64,000 bases of DNA from Bacillus horti. Its GTDB lineage: Bacteria > Bacillota > Bacilli > Caldalkalibacillales > JCM-10596. The translations under genes were made by a program, and so were the position numbers. Shown here piece after piece: positions 46,705-55,943 of this stretch; position 1 is the stretch's first letter, and the number at the start of each line of letters is the position of its first letter. The notes below the pieces were generated by a model, which saw nothing but the letters and a program-made list of their open reading frames with translations, was not told where the DNA came from and searched no databases. The DNA lies in contig NZ_JAUSTY010000018.1 of the NCBI RefSeq assembly GCF_030813115.1, forward strand, positions 30,987 through 94,986. Direction: 5' to 3'.

Positions 46705-47634
46705 ATGAATAGTCTAGAACAAACTTTGAAGCAGAGTTATGGTATTAAATCCAACCATATAGAATCAAGACAAGGAGGGTGGGCTGCCCTTGCCTATGAA
46801 GTATCAGATGGCAAAAGTGTATATTTCTTAAAGGTTTACGAAAAAAGTCGAGCGTCCACACCGAAATTAACAGCTCTAATAGATCAATATTCTCCTATCC
46901 TTGTTTGGTTAGAACAAGAAACAGATTTAGCAGGTAAAATCCCAGTTCCTCTTCTTACAAAAGACGGGAATTATAAGTGTGAAGATAAGGACAATATTTA
47001 CCTTCTTTATAAATTTATTAACGGTCAGACTATTGGAGAAGATGAGTTATCAGAACAACAAATTTTAGAGTTCTCAAATATCATTGCAACACTGCATTCT
47101 TATGGAGAAGAAATACCTGTTTCAACTAAGGGTATTATTGAGGATTTTGATATTCCATTTCTAGAGGATTTAGAGAAGGTTCTTCATAGAAATGAAATAC
47201 AGCTACCGAGGGATTTAAGAGATTTAATAGTAATTTATAAACAAGATGTAATTCAACGTATTCAAGATGTTAAAGAGTTATCTATCAAATTAAAGAGTAA
47301 ACAACTCAATATGTCCCTTTGTCACTTTGATTTGCACAATTGGAATTTGATGCAGGCAAAAAGGTTAATGTTAATTGATTGGGAAGGGCTGAAAATTGCC
47401 CCAGTAGAAGCAGACATTATGTTCCTTACTGATAAGCCTTATTTCAATGAGTTTATGAGCATCTATAAAAGTATCCATGAAGATTACACTATAAATCAGG
47501 ATGCTCTTCAATTTTATAAAATTAAAAGGAATTTGGAGGATATATGGGAGTTTATAGAGCAAATCTTATTTGAAGATATTGATTCAGAAGCAAGAGAAGA
47601 AGCTCTTTCCTATCTAAATCAGCTAATGGAATAA
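46705..47634 (+). CDS. Aminoglycoside-phosphotransferase-fold kinase (APH family)
   Basis: This 309-residue protein has the APH/choline-kinase catalytic motif CHFDLHNWN (catalytic Asp) at about residue 210 and the DFG-like LIDWEG about 18 residues later. The N-terminal lobe includes YFLKVYEK with the ATP lysine. GAGGTAAAG precedes ATG. The substrate may be an aminoglycoside-like antibiotic or a small metabolite; no context decides it. The broken HAD gene upstream was perhaps once part of the same unit. Confidence 0.82.
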   Translation: MNSLEQTLKQSYGIKSNHIESRQGGWAALAYEVSDGKSVYFLKVYEKSRASTPKLTALIDQYSPILVWLEQETDLAGKIPVPLLTKDGNYKCEDKDNIYLLYKFINGQTIGEDELSEQQILEFSNIIATLHSYGEEIPVSTKGIIEDFDIPFLEDLEKVLHRNEIQLPRDLRDLIVIYKQDVIQRIQDVKELSIKLKSKQLNMSLCHFDLHNWNLMQAKRLMLIDWEGLKIAPVEADIMFLTDKPYFNEFMSIYKSIHEDYTINQDALQFYKIKRNLEDIWEFIEQILFEDIDSEAREEALSYLNQLME

Positions 47635-47639
47635 AATAA

Positions 47640-47663
47640 AGAGCATGGGTGCCTCCATGCTCT
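47640..47663. terminator. Bidirectional terminator between the APH kinase and LacI genes
   Basis: AGAGCATGG and CCATGCTCT pair perfectly around GTGCCT; the flanks are AATAA on the left and ATTTCTTATT on the right. It ends the plus-strand kinase gene and the minus-strand ARH/sugar cluster. Confidence 0.78.
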
Positions 47664-47703
47664 ATTTCTTATTAAATTAACTTATAAAGAAGCCTTTGTG
47701 AAC

Positions 47704-48738
47704 CTACTCATTAGAATTCCTTCTAAACCCAAGTGTTGACTCTCTTTTCACAAGCTGAACCTCAAGCTCATGATTAAGTGTCTCATCCACTTTATTCTCT
47801 ATCAGATGAATAAGTTTAGTTGTAGCCGTCACACCAATGTCATAGATTGGCTGGACGATCGTACTGATTTCAGGCTCAATCATTTCTGTTAGCTTAATGC
47901 CGTCAAAGCCGATAATGGCTACATCATCTGGCACTTTAATTCTCAGAGCCTTTAATGCTTTTATGGCACCAACTGCCATCAGGTCATTCGCAAAGAAAAT
48001 GCCATCCACATCCTTATGCTCACCAATTAACTGATCCGTTAGCGTCCTGCCACTCTCTAAGGTGAAATCCCCTTCATAAATAATAGGTTCAAGACCAGAA
48101 TATACTGCTCTAAGATGATCCTCAAAACCTCTCATTCTCTCTATAGAGGGAAGTAAGGACTGTGGTCCGCTAATATGAGCAATTTTACGACATCCAATCT
48201 CCTTCAAATGTTCAACAGCCATAATCGCCCCTTTATAATTATCAATTCCAATAGAATTTGATGATTCTGTAAAGGCAGCTCGGTCAATTCGTACGAAGGG
48301 AATTTGCAAGGCTTCTAAATCCTTAAGAGCTTGTTGATCAAATTGAAATGAGGCTAAAATAAACCCATCAACATATCGATTTTGAAATCCTCTCCAAAAG
48401 CTATTGCTTTGAAGCTCTTCTTCCTGTGTATTCACTAAAATAATGTTGTATCCTTTTTCTTTAGCTACCTGTTCAATGGCAATAACTAAGTCAGGGAAGA
48501 ACGGATTAGTGATATCTGGAATAATTAAGGCTATCGTATTCGTTTTTTGTTTGGCCAACCCTCTAGCAATTTCATTCGGTTTGTAATCGAGTCTGTGCAT
48601 AACCTCTTTGAGCTTTTTTTCCGTTTCCGTACTGATATAGCTCGTATTGTTGAGATATCTAGAAACAGTAGCCACAGATACACCAGCCTCTCTAGCCACA
48701 TCACGAATGGTCACCTTACTCTTCTTCACTTTATCCAT
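47704..48738 (-). CDS. LacI-family transcriptional repressor of the ARH/sugar cluster
   Basis: This 344-residue regulator has an N-terminal HTH and hinge (VTIRDVAREAGVSVATVSRYLNN, then LDYKPNEIARGLA) and a periplasmic-binding-like sensor domain (IALIIPDITNPFFPDLV). ATG follows GTAGGGAAGAGGG. It is the last gene of the cluster and is 60 bp after an ARH gene. LacI proteins bind palindromes with a central CG, and TGTAACCGGTTACA at 60616 in front of the cluster is a suitable target. The ligand is probably the imported compound or a sugar from it. Confidence 0.9.
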   Translation of the reverse strand: MDKVKKSKVTIRDVAREAGVSVATVSRYLNNTSYISTETEKKLKEVMHRLDYKPNEIARGLAKQKTNTIALIIPDITNPFFPDLVIAIEQVAKEKGYNIILVNTQEEELQSNSFWRGFQNRYVDGFILASFQFDQQALKDLEALQIPFVRIDRAAFTESSNSIGIDNYKGAIMAVEHLKEIGCRKIAHISGPQSLLPSIERMRGFEDHLRAVYSGLEPIIYEGDFTLESGRTLTDQLIGEHKDVDGIFFANDLMAVGAIKALKALRIKVPDDVAIIGFDGIKLTEMIEPEISTIVQPIYDIGVTATTKLIHLIENKVDETLNHELEVQLVKRESTLGFRRNSNE

Positions 48739-48798
48739 AACCCTCTTCCCTACTCATAATATCAATTAATTTTATTTTCAACGTTTTATTTTCAACGA

Positions 48799-50910
48799 TT
48801 ACTCTGATGCATGCTCTTGGATAGTCACTGAAGCAAATTCTGTCTCCGCCTGCTCAAGATGTCCAAAACCAAACATTCCATATTTAAAGCTACTGTCTTC
48901 TACAGTTAACACTTCTTTATCATTAATCCATAAAGTGATCTGACTGCCCTTAACAATGAGCTTAAACAAATAAACCATGTGGGGCTTCCACTCGAAGCTC
49001 ACCGTTTTCAGGCGAGTATGCCCAAAATCATTTTTAATAACAGAAACCTGATCCTGTCCATCAAAGCCTACTAGATAATGACGCTGAATTCCTTGTGCTC
49101 TTGCAAGAAGCATATGACTCTGTCCACGAAGGGGTTTAAGCGTGACTTCTAACGTCAAATCCTCCGAATAGTAGTTACCTGAGTAGGAGGAGGATTCATC
49201 CTCTGATCTCCCCTTCAGCCATCCACCTTGTAGCGTCCACTCTCCCCGATTATGAGAGAATGGTGTAATACATTTAAATTCCTCATATTGCTTGGAAAAG
49301 TCGATTTTATAATGAGCCTGTCCATAAATTCTAAATTCATCAAGATAGAGACAGCCTAACGCTCGATTTACTAATGGAGAAGGGCTTTCAATTAAAAAGC
49401 CTACCTCATCAATGATAGCACCGTCCGTCTCTGGAATAGTAAACTCAATCGTGTTCCATTCCTGATTCTTTAGCGTTACGGGTACCAAGGCTATTTCTTT
49501 TTTGCTATACGTTTCTCTAACATAAGGAGTTAGGATGATATCCTCTCCCTCCCATTTGTCGAGGAATATCTTAGCTGATACCTGCTGACCACTATTTGCC
49601 TGTGGGGCAAATGTAGGCTTATATCGTTCATCATTAAAATCCTCTCTCCGATAAAAGGATTTATAGAATATTTTTCCTTTCTCGCCTTCTACCATTCTAT
49701 CAAAAACAACCTCTAAAGAGCCACTACTTTCGTAGCCAACCTTATCGCTAGCCTGTAAAATAAGCTTTGTTGTGTCTGTACGGAAGCCATGAGTAGCTCC
49801 TGGTAGGTTAAAATCAAAGTAAACCTCTCCATTCTTTACAGCCTGCTGTAGCTCTTGTTGTGGCTCCTCCTTAGCTAAACGATAGCCTAATAAAGCGACC
49901 TCCTTAGAAAATGTAGGGATATCCAAAATATTTAAATACCCTGACACACTTGAGGTTACAATAAAATCGTTAATTGGCTTGCGATAATGCTGTGGTATAT
50001 TGTTAATTCCAGCTAATACGCCTACAATCGTGCCCACATTTCCTGCGTTACAGTCAGTATCCCAGCCACACATCGTGGCTATTTCCACAGTCCTTGAAAA
50101 ATCCCCTGCCCCATAAAGTAAGGCAAGAATACATACTCCTGCGTTCGGGATAATATGACACACTCCAGTATATTTATCGTAGCCCCACTCTTCCTCTAAA
50201 TAGCTTCGACAGGCTCTAAAATCATTAGGCTGCTGCTTATGAAAGTCCTGTACAGCACGAACAACCTGAGCATACGTGCTATCGTTAGGGATGGTATTTA
50301 ATCCAGCTTCAATAAGCTGATCTACAGTTACATTCTCTTCGAACGCTTTAGCAATACAGGCGGCCATAAATCTCGCTCCGTATAGCCCATTTCTATCATG
50401 GGATACACTCGCAGCTTTTTCCGCATAATCTGCTGCTTTATCTATCTGACTCGGGAACAATAACCCCCATGTATCAATAAAAATTTGCCCACCAATTTGC
50501 TCAGCCGCAACCAATCCATTTACTTCTACTGATCCCGACCTAGGAGCTTGAATCCCTCTCTTTAGATTCATATAGGAAGTATGCTCAGTGCTGACTCCTT
50601 CTCCACCCCACCAGAACATTCCTATACCTTCTCTAGCGTAGTTAAGCCATGCTTTCCCTACATCCTCGGCCTGAAGCTCCCTATCCTTGGCATCATCATA
50701 AAGCGCACGAATGAAGAAAACAGGACCGTTTGCATCATCGTCAGCAGCAAAATTTTTGTAATCCTTTACATAGCCTGTAATATCTCCATATATCTGTTCA
50801 ATTCTTTGGTCTGTCCATACAGGAGGCTCAACTGGAGCACCTAGCCTTATCCCAACATTCATCCCTAAAAATCCTGCATAAATTTTCTCTACATATCCTT
50901 CTGGTATCAT
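48799..50910 (-). CDS. ADP-ribosylglycohydrolase-family protein with C-terminal extra domain
   Basis: The product is 703 residues from ATG 50910, with GGAGGT 7 nt upstream. The ARH domain occupies about residues 1-345. The canonical first metal motif (GDAxGAPxE) is altered to GIRLGAPVE, the DDT motif reads DDDAN, and the third motif GWDTDCNAGNVG is intact. The C-terminal half (about 370-700) is beta-rich and resembles carbohydrate-binding, laminin-G-like modules. It may be a glycosidase variant or a binding partner of the canonical ARH encoded just upstream. Confidence 0.8.
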   Translation of the reverse strand: MIPEGYVEKIYAGFLGMNVGIRLGAPVEPPVWTDQRIEQIYGDITGYVKDYKNFAADDDANGPVFFIRALYDDAKDRELQAEDVGKAWLNYAREGIGMFWWGGEGVSTEHTSYMNLKRGIQAPRSGSVEVNGLVAAEQIGGQIFIDTWGLLFPSQIDKAADYAEKAASVSHDRNGLYGARFMAACIAKAFEENVTVDQLIEAGLNTIPNDSTYAQVVRAVQDFHKQQPNDFRACRSYLEEEWGYDKYTGVCHIIPNAGVCILALLYGAGDFSRTVEIATMCGWDTDCNAGNVGTIVGVLAGINNIPQHYRKPINDFIVTSSVSGYLNILDIPTFSKEVALLGYRLAKEEPQQELQQAVKNGEVYFDFNLPGATHGFRTDTTKLILQASDKVGYESSGSLEVVFDRMVEGEKGKIFYKSFYRREDFNDERYKPTFAPQANSGQQVSAKIFLDKWEGEDIILTPYVRETYSKKEIALVPVTLKNQEWNTIEFTIPETDGAIIDEVGFLIESPSPLVNRALGCLYLDEFRIYGQAHYKIDFSKQYEEFKCITPFSHNRGEWTLQGGWLKGRSEDESSSYSGNYYSEDLTLEVTLKPLRGQSHMLLARAQGIQRHYLVGFDGQDQVSVIKNDFGHTRLKTVSFEWKPHMVYLFKLIVKGSQITLWINDKEVLTVEDSSFKYGMFGFGHLEQAETEFASVTIQEHASE

Positions 50911-50939
50911 TCCATACACCTCCATAAATCGTTCATCAC

Positions 50940-52088
50940 CTATAGTAAACTCGTACGTTTTTGATTTAATTCAATGTCATCCATAATAATCTTTCTAGCG
51001 ACCTCAGTGAACTGATCAGCTCGTTCCATTAAATTTAATCTATTGGTCTCTTCAAGCAGAGCAATATCCTCATCCTTCAAAGCCTTATATCCATACCTAG
51101 CACCTAAAATAACACCAATCATGACACCAATAGAATCTGTATCTCTCCCAGAATTAATGCCATCATATAATGCTTCGTATAAATCCCCATCATGCAAAAC
51201 GATATACGCCAACGCTAATGGAAGCTCTTCAATTGAAAATAGACGACTTGGTGTATAGTGATTAGATGGAACACCTATTTTCTCTAGCTTCCGATGCACA
51301 TCATCACCCATAGGTGAGTACTTAGCTATAATTGAATGGAACACGTGAACAACCTTATCTCTATCTTCCTTCTCTGATCGTAACTCTCTTGCAGCATCGG
51401 TCAGTTCCTTAATTGCTGCTTTTGTTCCATCCTTGGCATACTTTAGTGCTGTCTCTACGATTTCATCTACTGTTCCTTCTCCATCAAATGCTTTAGCTAC
51501 ACAAGCGGCAAGAACACCGGCTGCTTCCAGTCCGTAGCTACTCTGATGCCCCATAGCAAAAAGAATTGCTTCATCGTAGGCAGCCCTAGGATTTCCGGCA
51601 TTGACAATACCAATCGGGGCTATATACATGGCTGCGCCACAATTGATCATATTACCTACACCTGCTTCACGTGGGTCACAGTTTGCTAGAACATGACGCA
51701 TAAAAATATATTTTTCAGGATAAAAAAGCCTATCTATGATCAAAGCTTCCTTACCGAACTCAGGAACATAGATTTTTCTATAGGCAATTTCTTTAACAAA
51801 CTCATTGCCACAATCATACGCGTCCACATGACGCTGTTCTATGTTATAAACGTTCATTAGAGCAATAGTCATAAGCGTATCGTCCGTTACTATTCCATGA
51901 CCTCTTTGCCTACCCAACGTTACTTCTACAGGTTCATTTTCCTTCCACCAGCTTGTTCTGAGTGTTTCCACTCGCCCGTATTTTTCCCGAATTTGATCAT
52001 AGCTCAGCTTCTCAACGGGAGCACCCATAGCATCTCCCAAGGCTGTACCCAAAATAACCCCTCTCACTCGATCCTGAAACGTTAGCAT
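50940..52088 (-). CDS. ADP-ribosylglycohydrolase-family protein (canonical motifs)
   Basis: The product is 382 residues from ATG 52088, with AAGGAG 9 nt upstream. All metal-binding motifs of the DraG/ARH fold are present: GDAMGAPVE near residue 19, TDDTLMT near 72 and GRDTDSIGVMIG near 310. The family hydrolyses the N- or O-glycosidic bond to ribose using two magnesium ions. The cluster setting (sugar importer, ribokinase) argues for a catabolic small-molecule substrate rather than a modified protein. It lies 29 bp before the 703-residue ARH gene. Confidence 0.88.
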   Translation of the reverse strand: MLTFQDRVRGVILGTALGDAMGAPVEKLSYDQIREKYGRVETLRTSWWKENEPVEVTLGRQRGHGIVTDDTLMTIALMNVYNIEQRHVDAYDCGNEFVKEIAYRKIYVPEFGKEALIIDRLFYPEKYIFMRHVLANCDPREAGVGNMINCGAAMYIAPIGIVNAGNPRAAYDEAILFAMGHQSSYGLEAAGVLAACVAKAFDGEGTVDEIVETALKYAKDGTKAAIKELTDAARELRSEKEDRDKVVHVFHSIIAKYSPMGDDVHRKLEKIGVPSNHYTPSRLFSIEELPLALAYIVLHDGDLYEALYDGINSGRDTDSIGVMIGVILGARYGYKALKDEDIALLEETNRLNLMERADQFTEVARKIIMDDIELNQKRTSLL

Positions 52089-52137
52089 ATACAAAAACTC
52101 CTTGCTTCTGATTTAATATGACTTACCGTATAGAAAC

Positions 52138-52163
52138 GGGGGACGCTTATTTTCTCGTCCCCC
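52138..52163. promoter_or_regulatory. Intercistronic hairpin after the solute-binding protein gene
   Basis: GGGGGACG and CGTCCCCC pair perfectly around a 10-nt loop. On the transcribed minus strand no T-run follows (GTTTCTAT), so it is more likely a 3' stabiliser of the solute-binding-protein message than a full terminator. Confidence 0.6.
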
Positions 52164-52225
52164 ATTTTTTCACATATCAAGCTATGGCTTTCTGCCCTGA
52201 GCTTCCGTGAATTTTTGGCTAAAAC

Positions 52226-53698
52226 TTAATTTAAATACTCATTAGCATATTCTGTGATTTGGTCTCCACCAGCACGCTTCCACTCTTCAACAAACGTATC
52301 GAAGGCGTCAATTCCAATCTTACCTGACACAATATCTGTAGCAAACTCAACATAAAGATTGTTCATTGCATCCCAATTCGTAACGTACTGATCAGGAATA
52401 AGGAATATATTATCCTCCGTATAAAATTCCTGAAGAAGCTCCAGCGACCTTTCTGCTGTTTCCCCTAATAATGGCGTTTTTAGCTCCATTTCTGGCTCAA
52501 ACGCACTTGGCTCCCAGAATCTTGCGAACCATTCATTATAGTATTTTTCTGTCAGCTCAATCTCACCATCAACGATATTATAATGCTCTCCCTCAAAGCC
52601 TAAGCGATCTAGCATTTGACCATTTGGACTTGCCATGTAATCTAGAATTTGAAAAACTGTATCTTTGTATGGTGACTGTGAAAAGATAGCGAATCCTCTT
52701 GATTCCTTAATAACATCCGTTGCCCCAAAGCCTTGATACTCTCCTTTTGCTGGAGGAAGGGCCACAAGCTCAGCTTCTGCTCCGTTAACCTGTGTCATTT
52801 TCCCGTTATAAATATCGATAACCTTCCCAGCTGTTCCAACAACTACAGCGGCGTCACCGTCATAGAAAGCTTTTTCTTTTGTATCCCATTGCTTGGTAAC
52901 AAACTGCGGGTCTAATAGCCCTTCCTGATAAAGCTTACTGTAGAACTCAAGCTTATCTTTTTCATTTTGTGAAATTTTAGAGTACTCATACGTGCCATCG
53001 GCTTTCTCCATCCACGTTTGGTTAATACCAAACGCCATGTTAAAGATCATGTCTAGCTCTCCAATATCTCCAGCCGTCGTAATGGCATAGCCTGGCTTAC
53101 TTCCACCTGGCTTTTTCTCAACAACCTCTTTGAAAAATTCAAAATACGTTTCTACTGTAGGATTATCCATTAAAGCTGAAGATGTTTCCAATTCATTGAA
53201 CCAATCAGCTCGAATCACTGGCGTTCTTTGAGCCAGTGGCTTTACCCAAAGAAGATACGGATAGTTCTTCACTCTTTCAATATTATGTGGTTCCATAATA
53301 TCCTTTAGATACGTTGAATTCTCAATATAAGGTGTTAAATCCTCTAAAACACCTTGCTGAGATACCTGTAGGTCTCCACCTTGGAAGTAAATGAGATCAG
53401 GTATATTTCCTCCCCCAAGTAAAAGATTTAATCGCTCTGCATAGTTTCCTTGAGTTAAATCGATAAGCTCAAACTTAACATCAAGACCTTCATCCTCTTT
53501 TAGAGCCTGTTCTAAGGACTCAAAATATGTGACAGAAACAGGATTAGTTGTTGTGTCATCCTTGTTAACGACTTTAATTGTTATTGTTCCTTCTGTTTGA
53601 GTTTCTTCTTCTGGCATTGCTCCTTCATTGTCTTGAGAGCAAGCAGCTAAGCTAAAAATCAGCATTAAACCTGCTAAAATCAAAAGTAGCTTTTTCAC
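52226..53698 (-). CDS. Sugar-type ABC solute-binding lipoprotein (LplA/YtcQ-like)
   Basis: The product is 490 residues from GTG 53698, 6 nt after GGGGGA; an upstream in-frame extension lacks a signal peptide at its start. The lipobox is SLAAC with Cys20. An extracellular solute-binding family 1 fold follows (PDLIYFQGGDLQ, YLLWVKPLAQRTPVIRADW). The long LplA/YtcQ type goes with LplB/LplC-like permeases, and these are encoded upstream at 55944-57740. It sits between two pairs of ARH genes. The substrate is probably a glycoside. Confidence 0.88.
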   Translation of the reverse strand: MKKLLLILAGLMLIFSLAACSQDNEGAMPEEETQTEGTITIKVVNKDDTTTNPVSVTYFESLEQALKEDEGLDVKFELIDLTQGNYAERLNLLLGGGNIPDLIYFQGGDLQVSQQGVLEDLTPYIENSTYLKDIMEPHNIERVKNYPYLLWVKPLAQRTPVIRADWFNELETSSALMDNPTVETYFEFFKEVVEKKPGGSKPGYAITTAGDIGELDMIFNMAFGINQTWMEKADGTYEYSKISQNEKDKLEFYSKLYQEGLLDPQFVTKQWDTKEKAFYDGDAAVVVGTAGKVIDIYNGKMTQVNGAEAELVALPPAKGEYQGFGATDVIKESRGFAIFSQSPYKDTVFQILDYMASPNGQMLDRLGFEGEHYNIVDGEIELTEKYYNEWFARFWEPSAFEPEMELKTPLLGETAERSLELLQEFYTEDNIFLIPDQYVTNWDAMNNLYVEFATDIVSGKIGIDAFDTFVEEWKRAGGDQITEYANEYLN

Positions 53699-53819
53699 AT
53701 TAATTCCCCCTACATCTTTTAATGAATGGATAAAAAATGAATACAATCCATAAGCTTTACTTTGCATCAGATTTATATGGTCTTTCATTGATGCCTCATA
53801 TAATTGCCTTACCTAGATC

Positions 53820-54866
53820 TTACCTATAGTAAGTGTTTAAGTCGTTGGCGATCTGCCAAAGCGAGGAGCCTTCTATGGAAGGGATACAAATGCCTTTAAC
53901 AGGATCTAAAGATTCTCTCCAGGCTTCCGTGACCACATCAGCTCCTTGTAAAGCACCTGCAAGAGCTCCTACCATTGCTGGCATACTATCCGCCTGCTTT
54001 GGCAAAAGGGATGCTAGCTGAATTCCTTCCTCTAGTCTTCCCTTAGTTCCGCTAAAAATGGCATAAGCTACGGCCAGCGTTTCTGGAGCAATATTCGCAT
54101 AGTTATAGATGGCATTCACCACTTGGTTATGCAACGCAGGAATCGCTGAAAATGGTGAATCCATCGAGCTTGCCATTATATCTTGAGCCTGCTTCACCTT
54201 TCTGCCAAGCCATGAATCCTCTGGCACATAACGCAAACCAGCCTGTACAACTTCTTGAGGCTCTGCTCCTGTCATAGCAACAGCTATACTTGCTGCCATT
54301 GCTTGGGCGGCAAAAACTCCATCCTCAGCATTCGTGATGGAAGCCATGCTTTTAGCGATTTCAGCTGCCTTTTCTGGCTGGCCCTGACAGATTAATCCGA
54401 TAGGTACAGCTCTTGCTACTGCTCCATCATCATAGTGATGCGGATTGTCATTTCCTGAAGCGGGTGGAAGAATGCCATTAGTAATATTTTCAATGGAAGC
54501 GCGTTCACTTACACCACTCCAAATACGATCCCCATGCTCAACCACATACCTCTTCCAGCCATCAAGAAGGGCAGCGTTAGAAAATTCCCCTTTACAGTCC
54601 ATTAGCATCTTCGCTGCAACAACAGTAAACTCAGTATCGTCTGTACCTGATAGCTCAAGAATGCTTTCTTCCATAGCATGTGTAAAAGGAAGAGACATCT
54701 TGTTGATCCGATGCTCATCTGTTAGCTTGGTAAAATTCCACAGTCTCCCTCTACGCTTTTTTGGAAGTACGACCGTGCGATGATACATAGCTGAAAAGCC
54801 AATAGAATCCCCCATAGCTAAACCTAATAGTGATCCGTATATGCGATCAATCGTTGACTTACTCAT
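53820..54866 (-). CDS. ADP-ribosylglycohydrolase-family protein with degenerate third motif
   Basis: This 348-residue ARH-fold protein has motif one as GDSIGFSA (near residue 20, lacking the usual Pro-x-Glu), motif two intact as GTDDTEF, and the third motif changed: where its neighbour has GRDSDTIAAM this one has PKQADSMPAM, losing one of the two metal-binding Asp. ATG follows AGGAGGGG and overlaps the upstream ARH gene by 8 bp. It may have changed specificity or be a structural partner of that neighbour. Confidence 0.82.
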   Translation of the reverse strand: MSKSTIDRIYGSLLGLAMGDSIGFSAMYHRTVVLPKKRRGRLWNFTKLTDEHRINKMSLPFTHAMEESILELSGTDDTEFTVVAAKMLMDCKGEFSNAALLDGWKRYVVEHGDRIWSGVSERASIENITNGILPPASGNDNPHHYDDGAVARAVPIGLICQGQPEKAAEIAKSMASITNAEDGVFAAQAMAASIAVAMTGAEPQEVVQAGLRYVPEDSWLGRKVKQAQDIMASSMDSPFSAIPALHNQVVNAIYNYANIAPETLAVAYAIFSGTKGRLEEGIQLASLLPKQADSMPAMVGALAGALQGADVVTEAWRESLDPVKGICIPSIEGSSLWQIANDLNTYYR

Positions 54867-55857
54867 CAGAACCCCTCCTTACTAGAGCATCAGCAAATTG
54901 AGCTGAAATCTCCCGCACATCCATCCCTGCCGTTGCTTGAATACATACTCCACGAATAATGTTAATTCGATTTTGCCACTCTACTGGTACTGCTCTTGCT
55001 CCATGTAATGCTCCTGCCATAGCTCCATTCATGGCTGCAATCGTATCTGAGTCACGGCCGACATTTGTCCCACCTAACACAGCTGGAATGTAATCACCCT
55101 TTGCAGCAGCAAATACGCCATACGCTAGCGCTGTTGCTTCTGGAGCCATGTCTGCCCATGGATAATAAAAGATCGAAACTTTGTTGTAAAGCTCTTCAAC
55201 GGCATCCTGAACATTGCTATATTTCAAGCCTATCTCTACAGCCGAATCAATTTTCCTATATGTCCAAGAATCCCTAGGGATAAAGTTCAGACCTGTTTGA
55301 ATAACCTCTTCCCAAGCGCTTCCTGTCATGGCATAGGCCACACTCGCTGCAAGAGCTTGTCCACAATAGACGCCATCACGATCATGGCTAACTCTTGCCT
55401 CAATCTCAGCTAAGCGGACAGCCTCCTCTGGATCGCCAGCACTATAGATTCCAATAGGTGCGATCCGCATAGCTACACCGTCGCTCCACAGCTGATGATT
55501 GTCAGTCCCTGTATGCGGAGCCTTCAGTCCTTTTCGTAGATTATTAATGGCGCAAACCTCACTAAAGCCTCCTTTTTTGAAGCCTTTTTGATCAGCAAGT
55601 GTTTCAAACCACTCCTTGGTCATATGTTCATAGCTTAAATTCTTTCCATACTTCAAAATGATCTTAGCTGTAAGCATGGCATATTCTGTGTCATCCGTCC
55701 CTACTGGATCATCCGAAACAAAATTATCAATCCAACCAAACTGCTCCTTAATTTCGTACACACTCATACCCTCTGTTGGAGCTCCAAGTGCATCAGCCAC
55801 AGAAAGACCGATTAAGCACCCATACGCCTTTTCATACCAATCCTCACGACTTAACAT
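54859..55857 (-). CDS. ADP-ribosylglycohydrolase-family protein (near-canonical motifs)
   Basis: The product is 332 residues from ATG 55857 after GGGGGAGGATG. Metal motifs are ADALGAPTE near residue 18 (Asp retained), GTDDTEY near 55 and GRDSDTIAAMNGAMAGALHGA near 285, so it is predicted catalytic. It directly follows the permease genes and overlaps the next ARH gene by 8 bp, which suggests matched production of the two. Expected role: cleaving a ribosyl bond in the imported compound. Confidence 0.87.
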   Translation of the reverse strand: MLSREDWYEKAYGCLIGLSVADALGAPTEGMSVYEIKEQFGWIDNFVSDDPVGTDDTEYAMLTAKIILKYGKNLSYEHMTKEWFETLADQKGFKKGGFSEVCAINNLRKGLKAPHTGTDNHQLWSDGVAMRIAPIGIYSAGDPEEAVRLAEIEARVSHDRDGVYCGQALAASVAYAMTGSAWEEVIQTGLNFIPRDSWTYRKIDSAVEIGLKYSNVQDAVEELYNKVSIFYYPWADMAPEATALAYGVFAAAKGDYIPAVLGGTNVGRDSDTIAAMNGAMAGALHGARAVPVEWQNRINIIRGVCIQATAGMDVREISAQFADALVRRGSDE

Positions 55858-55943
55858 ACATCCTCCCCCATTCACCAATGATGATTACAAAATTTTTCTA
55901 CGTAAACTTTCAATACAACTCCTACTCTATTTCAACCCTTGTG

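Noticed and set aside
55858..55943. Possible extra small gene between the ARH and permease genes
   Set aside because: Only 86 bp, and no frame with ribosome site and length was found.
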